Shown piece after piece: positions 26,528-38,219 of a stretch of 64,000 nucleotides of DNA. The notes under the pieces are model-generated. The model made no database searches. It was not told the DNA's origin and saw only the letters and a program-made list of their open reading frames with translations. The position numbers and the translations under genes were made by a program. This stretch comes from Lutraria lutraria (Eukaryota; Mollusca; Bivalvia; Venerida; Mactridae): the NCBI GenBank assembly GCA_964023205.1, contig OZ026835.1, forward strand, positions 5,848,414 to 5,912,413. The letters are read 5' to 3'. Positions within the stretch are counted from its first letter, which is position 1; each line of letters begins with the position of its first letter.

Positions 26528-27756
26528 TGATTATAACTAAAATTTGATCCATAACATATTCCAGTACTTAACAATACATAATTATACATTACATAAAGTG
26601 ACAATACAAACAACAAAACAGAATCTTAAGAATTGTATCTAATAAATAAAATACATCAATTATTCCACAATTCTCTATACAACTACATGGACAGGTACTG
26701 TATTTAATGCTACAAAACAAACAAACAATTTTCACAACAGTTTATCACATGTATAGGCCGTCAGAAGCTCTTGATAAAATACTATTCTTTAAATCTTGAA
26801 GGACAGTTAGCAAACATGTAATACGTCACAATTCAAACTAGAGCTTTGTTACAGAGGTGACTAACACCCCTGCCACCGCTTTGGCATTAAAAATGTGATA
26901 GTACATGGTATGGCTCAAGTTCAAGGGCACATGCAAATTGTGTCTTGCACAATTATCTAAACTTCATGGTGATAACAAATTTCAAGTTTCATTGCAATCG
27001 CTCAAGGAATGTGGAAGTAGTTCACTCCACAAACTTAATTTCATATAATTATATCATACAGTATTTTGTACATGTATATCATTATCATTAAAGTTTAAAT
27101 TGGCAACTTAATTAAATGGACTCTTCTTGAAATCTTTACCAACTGTATATATTGTATAAATATATGATAATTATGTATGTATACATTTATACATCCTTCA
27201 TGGGGGTCATGATTTACATGTTTTATAACTTGAATAAACTACAAATGTATATGTAATACACAATTAATCTTTTAAAACGTATTATTCTGGTGTAATGATA
27301 CACATTCCATAAGTCAGTTGATTTAACATTCACTGATATAATTCTGTTAAGTCTATGAAGAAAACAAGTACTGTATAAGTTTATCTCATGTAAATGTTTG
27401 CGTTTTATCATGAATGGCCTATTCTCATAAATACTTCTGCCAGTGAAATTTTCTGCCCATACAAACAGCGTTTTGTTCTTCATTCTATCATTTTCACGTC
27501 ATTCAGAAAATCAAATATTTATGTATGTAAAATGCATACAGTAACAAATTTGTGAACATTACAACATGCAATAATATCCTCATATTAATATCTATGGCTA
27601 CAGCAGTTAGACTTCTACAGATCTATACAATATAAATTATATTGTACAAAAAGTAGTTATAATACTTAATACATGTTGTACAGTAATATTAGTACCGGTA
27701 CATATAGATGCATGCAATTATGCTAAGATGAATATATTAGTTTTTGATTGAATATA

Positions 27757-27929
27757 AAGTCAAACCTGAGGACAAAGGCCACTAAAATGAAAGTAAGAAA
27801 ATAAGGCCTTACGCCTTCATTTCAGAGATTTGTTAAGTATTCAATGCCACTAAATGTTTACTGAACGATGGATGCTTTCCATATGGTGGCCTTTATGCAC
27901 ACAGGTGACAGTAAACTCAGGTATGACTT
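27757..27929. mobile_element. Mariner-like MITE abutting the FAAH2 stop codon
   Basis: Ends TAAAGTCAAACCTGAG and CTCAGGTATGACTTTA are inverted repeats (15 of 16 match) flanked by TA at both sides. The right end stops three bases short of the FAAH2 stop codon (27936-27934), so the element sits at the very start of that gene's 3' UTR. It belongs with the CAGTCAAACC family at 29004, 30177, 30967, 32979 and 61342. Confidence 0.75.
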
Positions 27930-27933
27930 TAAA

Positions 27934-30900
27934 TTATAATTGATTTATCCCTGGGTTAACCCAACCTGCAATATTCCCTTTGGTTAATTCACTAGCCACG
28001 CTTATAGGTAATATATCGTGATTCATACCTGCGATAATTTGAACCCCTAATGGTAGCCCCTCTTTACTTAATCCCAGAGGGACCTGGGTCACAGGTAGAC
28101 CTAGAGTATTAAACAATCCAGTATAAGCCCAGTTAAAGGGATACAGTAAGGGCTGGTTATGGTACGGTGCTATTTTGGGATGAGACGGATAAATAAGAAT
28201 ACTATTTTCATCAAGTAATTCATTGACCTCGGCTTCCAATCTGTCAAAACTTGCCAATGCTTTTTCATTGATCCCGGAACCTTCCAATAGGTGATCTAAC
28301 TTCTCCACACAGCCGAGTGCTAGAGCAGGTAGTGTGTGATTGGATTGACCGAATAACCACTTAATCATTTCTATATAAGGATTGACTGGTTCTCCACCGT
28401 ATCCAAGATACTGACAGAAACTTGTTCCACCAGATGTCGTCATTTTAGCTCCCCAGATGTCAACGGCATATTTGAATTTCGAAAATGATTTGTTGATTAC
28501 TTTAACACCAAGAGTTGTCTCCAAATAATGTACAACCTGAAATGTAAAACAAACATTTTTAGAATTCTGCTTATGGACTCAATTCCTGTTATTTCTGAAG
28601 CTTACACATACATTGCCAGCCCTTTTTTAAGGTTTTGGGGAAGGGTGGCAGGGCCCTTTTCAAGGGGAATTTTGCAAAAGAAATTGGCAAATTGGGGACA
28701 AAAATTCAATGTTAACAAGCACAGTGTAAAAAATTGGGGAATTTCTTTTCAAATTTGAGTGAAAATACATACTATTCAGCTTGGGGAATAGGCGGAAATC
28801 GGTGCCAAATTTGCCATAAAAAAAGGGCTGATTGCAGATATAAACTCAGTAAAGAATCATATCAAATGCTATATGATTGGTCTACAGATAATACAAAAAT
28901 AATGATACAATACAGAAATGTAGCAATTCCTGTTTTTTATGAAAATGCAGAAGTTTAAGTCCACATGAGTAACCACTTAAACAGTATCCTTCATTTATCA
29001 TAATACAGTGCAACCTCTACAAAGCAGCACCCTTTATGATAAGCAAACATATGTTGTTGTTGAGAGGTTATTGCTCTAGAGAGGTTAAATTAATAGCTAA
29101 ATCATACAATTGGAGACTATCATGTTGTTATTGAAGGGAGGTTGTTGCTCAAGAGAGGGCCGCTCTGTAGAGGTTGTACTGTATGTAAGACAAACTGACA
29201 CGATTAAGTATGACTGTGTGTGTGTATGTTATAAAACCACAAGTACACTGACATCATCTAACCTTGCCAGCAGTAATTAATCTACATACAATACTCAGAA
29301 AATTCAATATTTACAATATTTTGTAAGCTTGATAGAAACTGATTTATAGATTTTACTTCCTAAAGCTAAGATATCAATCAGCACACACTGTCAAATTGAC
29401 CTAATTATCAAACCCTGCCAACAAAGAATACTTTATTATGCCTTGGTTAACCCTTTAGCAGATAAGATTAAATGACAGCTTTATCTTCATACAATTATTT
29501 GGGCCAGCTACTGGTTTGACGCTAATGACTGTCAATAGGTATTGTTTCAATATAAAGGGTTAAAGATCACTTCATTTCAACTCAGATATTTCTTACTCAT
29601 AATCTATAACTGCCAGACTGAACCCACTGTAGAATAGAATGAATTCTACATATCCACTCAATCAGGACTCCTTTAGTATATTTGTAGTTCTTAACCACTT
29701 TTGATTGGCAGAGCAATAAGTCAAACGATAGTCAATTAATCACCCATTTTTACTTAATGCTACACATACAGACTATTGATGACTCATGGATTATTTAGAA
29801 CAAGTTACCTCCAAGTTAAGGCAACCTCAGGTTTTACTGAATGTATAGAATACCAGGATCTCATGACTTTTATGAAGGAAGGGAGCTAACCCTTACAAAC
29901 TGACATGTACGAGAGTGCTATGACGTTATTAAGTTGTCAAACTTTACTTGTAATGAAAAGTTTTATTTTAGAATTTCAGCAAAATATCAAACCTTAGCTT
30001 GTGCTTGTTTCAGTTGAGGGTCCACCTTTGCCACAAGAAGACTACCACCATCATCTTCTACATTATATACACGTAGCTTAGATATATCCACCTGTAATCA
30101 ATTAAGTTTGTAAATTAACTTTCTTTAAGACAAAAACTGATTTAACTAAATTCGTTCATTCTGACGTTTCTTTATACAGTCCAATCTGTGTTAGTGGTCA
30201 CCTCCGTATAGAGGCCACACTGTGAAGAAATGCCATTCTTTTAAATATAGCACTGATTATTGAGAACAAAATTACCTCTGATACTGATACCACCTGTCAT
30301 TAATGGCTACATACTGTCATTCCAAAGGATGACCTTTGATCACAGGTTTGACTGCATATTGAAGTTTTGTAGGTATGTTGACCATTATATGGGTTTGATT
30401 GGTCACAGAACAAAAGGGAAACCAACTTCCTATTAATCTCCATAGTAATCGATCAAAAGATGTATCATTTATTTATTTCATCAGATTCAATGCTATGTTC
30501 AACATTACTTCAGTAATATAGTGGCAGGCAGTTATCCTAATCTGCTTCTCTAGACTTCATTTAGACTTTACCAAGTACTAACCACATTCTATCTGCAAGC
30601 TACCCCACATAACTCAGAGGCGGAGGACAATTTAACTTAGGATGTAATATCTCAAATTTGTCATAGAATGTAATATCTCAAATTTGTCATAGAATGTAAT
30701 ATCTCAAATTTGTCATGGACAGTGCAAACCTCACCTGGGTTCAAACTCATAACCTCTTGACCAGTAGACCAATGCTCTAACCACAGCGCTAACCGGGTGG
30801 GGCTAAAGATGTGTCAGCATTTGTTCAACGGGCATTTGCAAAAATGGGCTTACTCAACCCCCTATACTGTCCCTCTTCACATTTACACAACAGATTTACA

Positions 30901-33900
30901 CATTTGAACAAATATAGATGTCCCAATGAACATCAAATCCACAGCAAAAGCACACCCCTGTATATACAGTTAAACCTGTGAACAGAGGCCACCCTTCGAA
31001 AAGACATTATATGGTTCTGGAAGAATGGCCCTTATACACAGGATGACCTTTATTCAGGGGATGGCCTTTATACACAGGATGGCCTGTATACACAGGATGG
31101 CCTTTAAACATAGGATGGCCTTTATACACAGAATGGCCTTTAAAGGCACAGGACGGCCTTTATTTACAGGGTGGCCTTTATACACAGGATGGCCTTTATA
31201 CACAGGACGGCCTTTATACACAGGATGGCCTCTATACACAGGACGACCTATATACACAGAATGGCCTTTATACACAGGATGGCCTTTATACATAGGACGG
31301 CCTTTATACACAGGACGGCTTTATACACAGGATGGCTTTACACACAGGACAGACTTTATACACAGGACGGCCTTTATTTACAGGGTGGCCTTTATACACA
31401 GGACGGCTTTATACACAGGATGGCTTTACACACAGGACAGACTTTATACACAGGACAGCCTTTATTTACAGGGTGGCCTTTAAACACAGGATGGCCTTTA
31501 CACACAGGATGGCCTTTATACACAGGATGGCCTTTATACACAGGACGGCCTTTACACACAGGATGGCCTTTATACACAGGACAGCCTTTATACACAGGAC
31601 AACCTTTATACACAGAATGGCCTTTATACACAGGATGGCCTTTATACATAGGACGGCTTTATACACAGGACGGCTTTATACACAGGACGACCTTTATACA
31701 CAGGACGGCCTTTATACACAGGACGGCCTTTATTCAGAGGTGGTCACTAACACAGCTAGGTTTGACTGTATATATAACTAACATTACCTGTCTATTGAGA
31801 TTGGACTGACTATTTGAGCCAGCCATTAGTTTTAACATGGGTAATATATCCTCCACGTATCTACACATTGGTCCTGTAGATAGTAAATCAATGTCTTTGC
31901 CCGTTGCTATTGGAAACTGTCCATCATTTGGTACCAAGCCTAAAAATAATTAAGATATGACTTTGAAATTATTTCCAAGTTAAAGTAACATTTTGTTAAA
32001 AATTTATGGAATTTAAGCCATGTTATTTTATAATTCAAAAAAACGCCTTCATAAAGAATGTTTATCGACAGAAGCCAGTGGAACAATAATATTTTCATAC
32101 ATTGAATTTACACCCTTTTTTACATATACCCATACATGTATTTAATTTGTGGAAAGTAAGAAATTTTAATAACATTGTTGTCTTTTTGGAATTCCTTGAA
32201 TATCAGATCTCAACATTTCAGACCCTGAGAGTATTAACAAATAATAACAAACAAGAACTTAAATTGTATTGCAGAATGTATTTTGTTTGTGTGGAGTTTA
32301 GCAATGAATCAACAACCAGTGTCATTTGGCAACAACCATCCATAAGCTAGCTTTCACACATATGATGTAAATCTGTCTTGTCTCTGGTGAGATTCAAACT
32401 CACAGTGGTGAGTGGCTAGTGAGTACTATTTAAAGACCATAACCACTTTACCACGGAGAGCTCTCATTATGGATGTGTAACTTATCCACTTACCTCTAGA
32501 TGGTTTATGACCATAGATACCATTGAAGAATGCTGGCATACGTATACTACCACCAATATCAGAACCTATACCAATCAATGCTCCTCCTGATGCTATGTTA
32601 CAACCTTCTCCACCTGAATTGAATACAAATATATACAGTAACTTTTGAGATCTTAAGAAACTATCGAGGTAGACAAAATACTATTGTTTGTTTGTTTGCT
32701 TAAGTTTTATGCCCCTTTTCAACAGTCAGAGTCATAAGACGTGGACAGTTCACCTAACCATCATTTCTGGGAAGAACCAGTACTAGACTCCCATCCTCCA
32801 TAAGCAAAAGCCTATTTTCTCACATAAAGAGACATTGTTGGAAGCGGGGTTCGAACCCACGACCCTCTATCAGTAAGAGGTTACAGTGATTGAAGTCAGC
32901 GACCTTAACCACTCGACTTTGGAGGTGGGTCAGACAAAATATTAGATACGAAAACCATGTGCCCCATGTTTGTTAATACAGCCAGTGGTCTTTAATTGAA
33001 GGTCATTTTGTTCTTAATAATCAAAGACAGATTGTAATAGACTGACCATTATTCACAGGGAAACCTTAATATGGAGGCGGCCACTAAAACAGGTTTGACT
33101 GTAGTTTAACTGTTCAGGCTTTATTTCATGAACCTAGATTGACTTCAAAAACACCTGAAGTTAAGCCATGGCTCAATGTCATAAAACCTTAGATTGTTCA
33201 CTATGAAGTTATGAACATCTCATGAATTGACTTTTAACGTTTCTAAGTCAATTATGATCTGACAATAATGATATTATTGACACATTAATCTGAAAGCATT
33301 ATTGACCTGAATACTGTATTTTCATCTATTTTTGTTGGGCTTATTTTCCATGGTATTTACTAAAATGGCTAATTAGTGGGGACATAAATTTCTGGATTTT
33401 GATTTTTGAAAAGAAAAGCAATATCTCTGCATTTAGATTCGTGTGGATGAGCCAACCAGGAAATCGACAAAATCAAATCCCCAACGAAAATTAATGATTC
33501 CACAGTATGTATTTACACACATTATTCAGCTTTTAAACCATAATACTTTGGGAATGGAATTGAGATTTCAGCACAGAGATTGTTTAAAATGTTTAGTCAT
33601 GTATAAATCATAAGAAATTTTAAAAAATACCTGAACTTCCTCCAACTACTCTTGAAGTATTATATGGATTACAAGAACGTCCATATAAACGATTGGCAGA
33701 TTCATACCACATGCATAACTCACTAACATTAGTCATACAGTATGGTATAGCACCTGCTTCTTGTAAACGTTCCACCACTGGACAATCACTCTCACATCTG
33801 TAATCCTTACGTGTTACAAGACCACTAGAGTTAGGCATTCCTAGAATACATAATATGAGACAATTATATGACCACTAGAGTTAGGCATTCCTAGAATACA

Positions 33901-35503
33901 TAATATGAGACAATTATATGACCACTAGAGTTAGGCATCCCTAGAATACATAAAATGAGATAATTATATGACCACTAGAGTTAGGCATCCCTAGAATACA
34001 TAAATTGAGGCAATTATATGCCCACTAGAGTTAGGCGTTCATAGAATACATTAAATAAGACAATTATATGACCACTAAAGTTAAGCGTTCATAGAATACA
34101 TAAAATGAGACAATTATGACCACTAGAGTTAGGCGTTCATAGAATACATTAAATAAGACAATTATATGACCACTAAAGTTAAGCGTTCATAGAATACATA
34201 AAATGAGACAATTATGACCACTAGAGTAAGGCGTTCATAGAATACATTAAATAAGACAATTATATGACCACTAAAGTTAAGCGTTCATAGAATACATAAA
34301 ATGAGACAATTATATGACCACTAGAGTTAAGCGTTCATAGACTACATAGTATGAGACAATAATATGACAGCTAGAGTTAGGCATTCCTAGAATACACAAG
34401 AAATGAGACAATTACAAGGCCAGTGAAGTTAGGCGTTCTAGAAGAAACCAACTGAAATATTACATGATCACTTAATTTAGACATTAATAGAAATCTTGTG
34501 AACTTTTACACTGGAATAACTTGTTTGAGCTAGCAAAAATTTGTACCGCTCCTTAGTACCTCCGCAAGTAGTCAAAAATAATACACAATTTAAGTTTACT
34601 AAATTCAAGGTCTTGCAAAAGGTATTCTGCATTGAAAGAAATGAATAAATAACTTCTGGCCTACATTATGAGTTTTCATAAAGCAAAGATTTTAGAAAAG
34701 TAAACTTATTTGTTTTTATAACATTAAATACCACACCTTTTACACCGAATGCTTCTTTGACAGACAAGGGTACACCCAGTAAAGGTTTATTTTTAGCTGA
34801 GAATTTCTCATCATCAGGGTTCTTGTCCAACTCATCGTCTAAATTTGCAGCTTCTTGCAAAGCTTCTGAAAATCTTCTTGCTATGATGGTATTCAGACAA
34901 TCATGAAGTTTGGTCGCTCTATCTATATACTTATTCATAACGTCAACAGCTCTAAGCTTAAACGAAATAAATCATATTAATCAGTGAAAAACTATTTAAT
35001 TAGCTGTAGAATGTAATAGCAAAGGAAACTCATAAAAAGATCTTTTTAAAACTAAAAATATAAAAAATAGTTATAATTACTCAGATCAACATCAAATAAT
35101 GATAGGACATTAAAATTTTGCAGCTGAATAAAGGAGTTACGGTACATTAAAAAAAATAGAAGAAGAATTTTTAAGCAAAGTTTTTTAAATTAAGTTGACA
35201 GTTATCTATGCTTTTCTTATAACATATGGTACTGATAGTAGTTGGTCTGATGTTACAGTCAGGAAAATGATTTCTAACAAGAAATGCTCTCCAGTTCATT
35301 GTATTGCTTACCTCTCTTGATCTAATTTTATCAGCAAGTGTAGTAGCACTCAGCAGCATGACCTCATCCTCAACAGGGGGAACAACTTCAGCTTTGGCAT
35401 CATAAATCTTTGAGAATATCAGGTTGGCGATGGATGTGACAATCCATCCAAACAAAGTCAAAATGTAATACAAGATGGACTGAACAACTTTTGCTGCACC
35501 CAT
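27934..35503 (-). CDS. FAAH2: Fatty-acid amide hydrolase 2-like (FAAH2)
   Basis: An amidase-signature serine hydrolase that cleaves fatty-acid primary amides and N-acylethanolamines (oleamide, anandamide). Coding exons (minus): 35312-35503, 34737-34956, 33631-33840, 32494-32613, 31788-31939, 29993-30091, 27934-28536. All junctions keep frame with GT/AG borders. They sum to 531 residues plus stop, against 532 for human FAAH2. Residues about 8-30 (QSILYYILTLFGWIVTSIA) form an N-terminal membrane anchor, as in the family. The Ser-Ser-Lys triad is intact: Lys131 in GVPLSVKEAF, Ser206 in VGGSSGGEG and Ser230 in GSDIGGSIR, the same numbers as the human enzyme. The start ATG sits in ACCATGG, just after a probable 3' splice site at about 35528, so a noncoding leader exon is likely. 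Introns and the 3' UTR hold at least five related MITEs, a SINE and two satellites. Exon 3 is preceded by a tandem array of its own splice site. I see no disabling change. Confidence 0.95.
28617..28830. mobile_element. MITE with CAG-poly(T) ends in FAAH2 intron 6
   Basis: Left end CAGCCCTTTTTTAAGG and right end, inverted, CAGCCCTTTTTTTATGG. ATTGC is duplicated on both sides (28612-28616 and 28831-28835), a 5-bp target duplication. Related ends occur at 48047-49385 and 51699-51870. Confidence 0.65.
29004..29183. mobile_element. Mariner-like MITE in FAAH2 intron 6
   Basis: TACAGTGCAACCTCTACA at the left and its near-perfect inverse at the right give TIRs of about 20 bp with TA at each edge, as expected for Tc1/mariner-derived elements. 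The interior repeats GAGGTTRTTGCTC-like words. Confidence 0.75.
30177..30354. mobile_element. Mariner-like MITE in FAAH2 intron 5
   Basis: Left end TA-CAGTCCAATCTGTG and right end ACAGGTTTGACTG are the family's inverted ends; the right TA has mutated to CA. The interior keeps the GTGGTCACCTCCGTATAGAG wording shared with other copies. Confidence 0.65.
30641..30718. repeat. 26-bp tandem repeat, three copies
   Basis: The unit AATGTAATATCTCAAATTTG plus TCATAG is repeated three times, almost without change, in FAAH2 intron 5. Confidence 0.9.
30722..30800 (-). mobile_element. tRNA-like SINE head
   Basis: In minus orientation GGTTAGCGCTGTGGTTAGAG looks like an A-box region, followed about 40 bp later by a B-box-like GAGTTTGAACCCAGG. 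No functional tRNA fold was evident, so a SINE remnant is more likely than a tRNA gene. Confidence 0.45.
30967..31768. mobile_element. MITE expanded into an 18-bp minisatellite
   Basis: The ends TA-CAGTTAAACCTGTG and TAGGTTTGACTG-TA are those of the mariner-like MITE family. The interior, however, is about 700 bp of tandem GGCCTTTATACACAGGAY units (18 bp, roughly 40 copies over 31024-31740), whereas other copies total 120-180 bp. The unit matches the family's own interior wording (for example CACCTTTATTCACAG at 61441-61455). The element lies in FAAH2 intron 5, and its TA edge is about 17 bp from the exon 5 donor. The long six-frame ORFs here (repeats of Met-Ala-Phe-Ile-His-Arg and the like) are products of the repeat, not genes. 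Confidence 0.85.
32375..32462 (-). mobile_element. tRNA-like SINE fragment in FAAH2 intron 4
   Basis: Minus orientation gives CGTGGTAAAGTGGTTATGG (A-box region) and GTGAGTTTGAATCTCACC (B-box region). A related minus-oriented piece lies at 56046-56280. Confidence 0.45.
32700..32935 (-). mobile_element. tRNA-derived SINE in FAAH2 intron 3
   Basis: The minus strand reads GTCGAGTGGTTAAGGTCGCT (A-box side), then a perfect B box GGGTTCGAACCC (32847-32858), then a body with GGAGGATGGGAGTCTAGTAC. The same body is present at 55527-55750 and partly at 55003-55175. Confidence 0.8.
32979..33101. mobile_element. Mariner-like MITE in FAAH2 intron 3
   Basis: The right end ACAGGTTTGACTG-TA is clear and the interior has AATATGGAGGCGGCCACTAA. 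The left end TA-CAGCCAGTGGTC is diverged and less certain. Confidence 0.55.
33821..34440 (-). repeat. 50-bp tandem array duplicating the FAAH2 exon 3 splice acceptor
   Basis: Thirteen units begin at about 33821, 33871, 33921, 33971, 34021, 34071, 34119, 34169, 34217, 34267, 34317, 34367 and 34418. The first overlaps the real exon 3 start. Each unit carries about 20 bp of exon 3 coding sequence (minus: ATGCCTAACTCTAGTGGTC) plus about 30 bp of upstream intron including the TATTCTAG acceptor. Units 5-10 alternate 50 and 48 bp, forming a 98-bp higher-order unit. The acceptor AG is kept in units 1-4, 12 and 13 but changed to AT in units 5-11. Confidence 0.95.
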
Positions 35504-36047
35504 GGTTTTAGGTCAGATGTTTACTATAAAACAAATAAATTATTCATTCTGATACAAAGAAGTAGAGAATTCTAATATAGTTAACATGTATCAAACAAAG
35601 CTACAGTATTATATAAATATAATAACATCTTTTAGTTTTAGGATAAATAGGGATAGCTATTACAACAAATCAGCTTCTTTAATTCACTAATAATTGTTTC
35701 ATTATTAAAATAATGCATTAACATATATTATCAAATAAGGAAGCACTGATCAATTGGTTAGTAGGGATACTTAGGATCCGATAAAAACTTGGTTGTTTTT
35801 TCTAATTAATTACTGCAACTATATTTGCATATATTATATATTGAAGTTTCTAAATTTCATATGAATCATCAAATTAGCTAGCCGAACCCGTTTAACCATT
35901 CGATGAAACAAAGCCAAATGGACTCTGTCATCATAAATATCCAATGAACTCCCTTTTGTCACAGAGATGGGCCTCTTCATTGATTCTTCCACAGAGAGAT
36001 GATGTACTAAACTTCTGTAGTAATTGTAGGAATATAGCCTATCTGTA

Positions 36048-36200
36048 GAGTCAACTCTTTAGCGACATGGTTGAGGGTCTGCAGCTCTGCCTACAGTGCT
36101 ATGGGTCCTGGGTTCAGTTCCTGGTGAGGACCATAGACTTTTCTCACTCCTAATTTGCTTTAATGGTGACAGTGGTGTTTGATGAACTCATGCAAAGGCA
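36048..36200 (+). mobile_element. tRNA-like SINE fragment
   Basis: ACTCTTTAGCGACATGGTTG is followed by a B-box-like GGGTTCAGTTCC near 36112. A close relative begins at 36336. Confidence 0.4.
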
Positions 36201-36214
36201 TTGGAGTATCAAAC

Positions 36215-36243
36215 CAAAGACCTATACTATACATAGGTCTTTG
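36215..36243. repeat. 29-bp palindrome (CAAAGACCTAT type)
   Basis: Arms CAAAGACCTAT and ATAGGTCTTTG flank a 7-bp loop. ATCAAA occurs on both sides (36208-36213 and after 36243), suggesting insertion as a unit. Similar palindromes lie at 37157-37191 and 48565-48591. Confidence 0.65.
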
Positions 36244-36335
36244 ATCAAAATGAAGAGCTGGGGAGCTCTAATAAGTAAAAGGGGGAGGAGTGTATTGATT
36301 GTAGGATATGGCCACTTTCAACAACCTTGCTCTTG

Positions 36336-36425
36336 AGTTAACTCTCTAGCAACATGGTTGATTGTCCACCTATAATGCTAAGGGCCTGGGTTCAATCCCC
36401 GTAAATGACCATACTACATAAATTA
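36336..36425 (+). mobile_element. tRNA-like SINE fragment
   Basis: ACTCTCTAGCAACATGGTTG and then GGGTTCAATCCCC (B box, about 36388) match the layout of the piece at 36048-36200. Confidence 0.45.
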
Positions 36426-37156
36426 ACCTAAAAAAAGTAAAATTCTGTAACGGCGATTAGTCTCCATTTTCTTTAAAGGTCATATCTTTTTACATCTATA
36501 TCATTACTCCACCTCAATTTACAACAGAAATCAGTTCACAATAATGATTACTAGCGACTTACAACTATCCGAAAACCGGGATTTGTCCGAAAACTAGAAC
36601 ACTAATTAAAATTATTTTTGTAGATTCATTGATAATCAAAAAGCAAATAATTGTCAATAGTTCAATCACCAGGACTCTGATTTTTTCATATGATATAATC
36701 TATACATATATAAAAACATACCATTTACCAGGTGATATGATTAGTGCAAAGTGCACATAAGTAACCGGATTCTATACGGATTACTCGTCTTTACACAAAT
36801 CACTACACTGGTTCCCGTTTGACAAATCACCCGGTGTCTGGTTCCCTGTCTTGCACAACCACGGGCGGGCTTGGTTGGGCTACTCCATTTACTATTTTTG
36901 CGCTTTCTACTCCGAACTTGAATCAAGTGCCTCGGAGTAGTTACTCGGAGTATACTCCGAACTATCCACCATACCGACAGGGAACTATAGAGTGTGACGT
37001 CATAAGCCATCAAGTGTTTCATTATTACTTTTATTAACATTACCGTTTGGGTAAAAAATACTTCTTTTGTTATTTTAGAAAAGAAACATGCAGTAAAACG
37101 TGTACAATTCAAGTACATATATATCTCTATATGGCTCATAAAAACTGTACGTTATT

Positions 37157-37191
37157 CCAAGGACTTATATACTATGTATATAAGTCCTTGG
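37157..37191. repeat. 35-bp near-perfect palindrome
   Basis: CCAAGGACTTATATAC pairs with GTATATAAGTCCTTGG around a short centre. GTTATT flanks both sides (sharing one base with the right arm), as a target duplication would. Same pattern as 36215-36243 and 48565-48591. Confidence 0.75.
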
Positions 37192-37597
37192 TTATTCTGA
37201 TGGGACTTTTTCCATACTTGATTGTTTGCAACCATATGACATCACTTAAGCACTTGTACTCTTTTTAAATAACGTTGTATATATACAGCTACATGCATTC
37301 TATGTTCGTGGTCCTGATATGTGACACCACTTACAGATGCAAATTATCATAATTTTCATACGTCAAACTGCTGTCATATGTTTCACTTACATATTTAAAA
37401 AGCGTACTACTCATGCGTTTTGGCACCTTCTACTTGCACTGAACGACTGGACTCGGTGATGGTGGGTGTAGAAAAACGTATATCATATAGTTTGGTGCGC
37501 ATAAATAATAACGCGCGCTGAGCGAGTTTCAATGATATATAGTGACGGCTATGGAAAGCTGATAATGAAATATTGTCCAATTTCCGTTTAATTTCAT
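37192..37597. other. Spacer
   Basis: Nothing coding or repetitive recognised between the palindrome and the small MITE. Confidence 0.3.
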
Positions 37598-37676
37598 CAG
37601 TGATGCTATGTTACATGTAAACTGGCACCATTATACACATACGTATAATGGCCACAGACGTAATATAGCATGCCTG
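37598..37676. mobile_element. 79-bp MITE with CAG-type ends
   Basis: Ends CAGTGATGCTATGTTAC and, inverted, CAGGCATGCTATATTAC. ATTTCAT immediately precedes and follows (37591-37597 and 37677-37683), a 7-bp target duplication; the direct repeat reads as 10 bp (ATTTCATCAG) because the left end starts CAG. Ends closely match the palindrome at 44603-44633. Confidence 0.75.
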
Positions 37677-38219
37677 ATTTCATCAGCAAAAATATTGATA
37701 TCAGCGTTGTGAGAGACAACTACATGGAATTATTGAGATACTTTGTAGTTCTGTCTGGGACCAATGTTTGACACTATAGGCCTTTATACTACACCATGGC
37801 AGGTACATTAATAGCATATACTCTGTATATATATATAAATATATAGAACTATTTGTAAACGAAAAAATAATTTAAGTATTGATATACGTGTTCTTGTATC
37901 GGGGCGACATATAATTGTCGTCACCACTCTTTTCGATAATTATATATTTGTGTAATGCGCCAAGTGTAGGCTGCAACATTTGTACTCTCTAATATTTGGA
38001 TTAAAATCAACATAATTACTGCAGTGATTACTGTGGAATTTGCAGTGATGTTTATGGAAGTATTCTTTTTGTATACATGTACATGTACTTTTTGTGTTGA
38101 AATTGTTTGTAGATTTTGTGAAAATTTTGAGTTTTGTGTAAATATTTTACTTTTTAGTACAATATTTACCTGAAAATATGAATGTGTATTTGCCTCAGGC
38201 AAAAATGGTCCACTGTATA

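Larger units (their letters stand above)
35530..36730. other. FAAH2 upstream region
   Basis: No coding sequence. On the minus strand CACCTG|GTAAAT near 36731 could be the donor of a noncoding first exon for FAAH2, whose coding exon 1 follows an apparent acceptor at about 35528. Two SINE-like pieces and a small palindrome lie within and are listed separately. Confidence 0.3.

Noticed and set aside
31025..31809. Long repetitive ORFs (up to 212 codons) on both strands
   Set aside because: They are read-through of an 18-bp tandem repeat, whose length is divisible by 3, inside a FAAH2 intron. All frames give simple peptide repeats; not genes.
32700..32935. tRNA gene on the minus strand
   Set aside because: The B box is perfect, but the sequence continues into a shared SINE body and recurs at 55003 and 55527; it is a SINE, not a tRNA gene.
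30641..34440. CRISPR-like arrays
   Set aside because: The tandem repeats have no unique spacers, and this is an animal genome.
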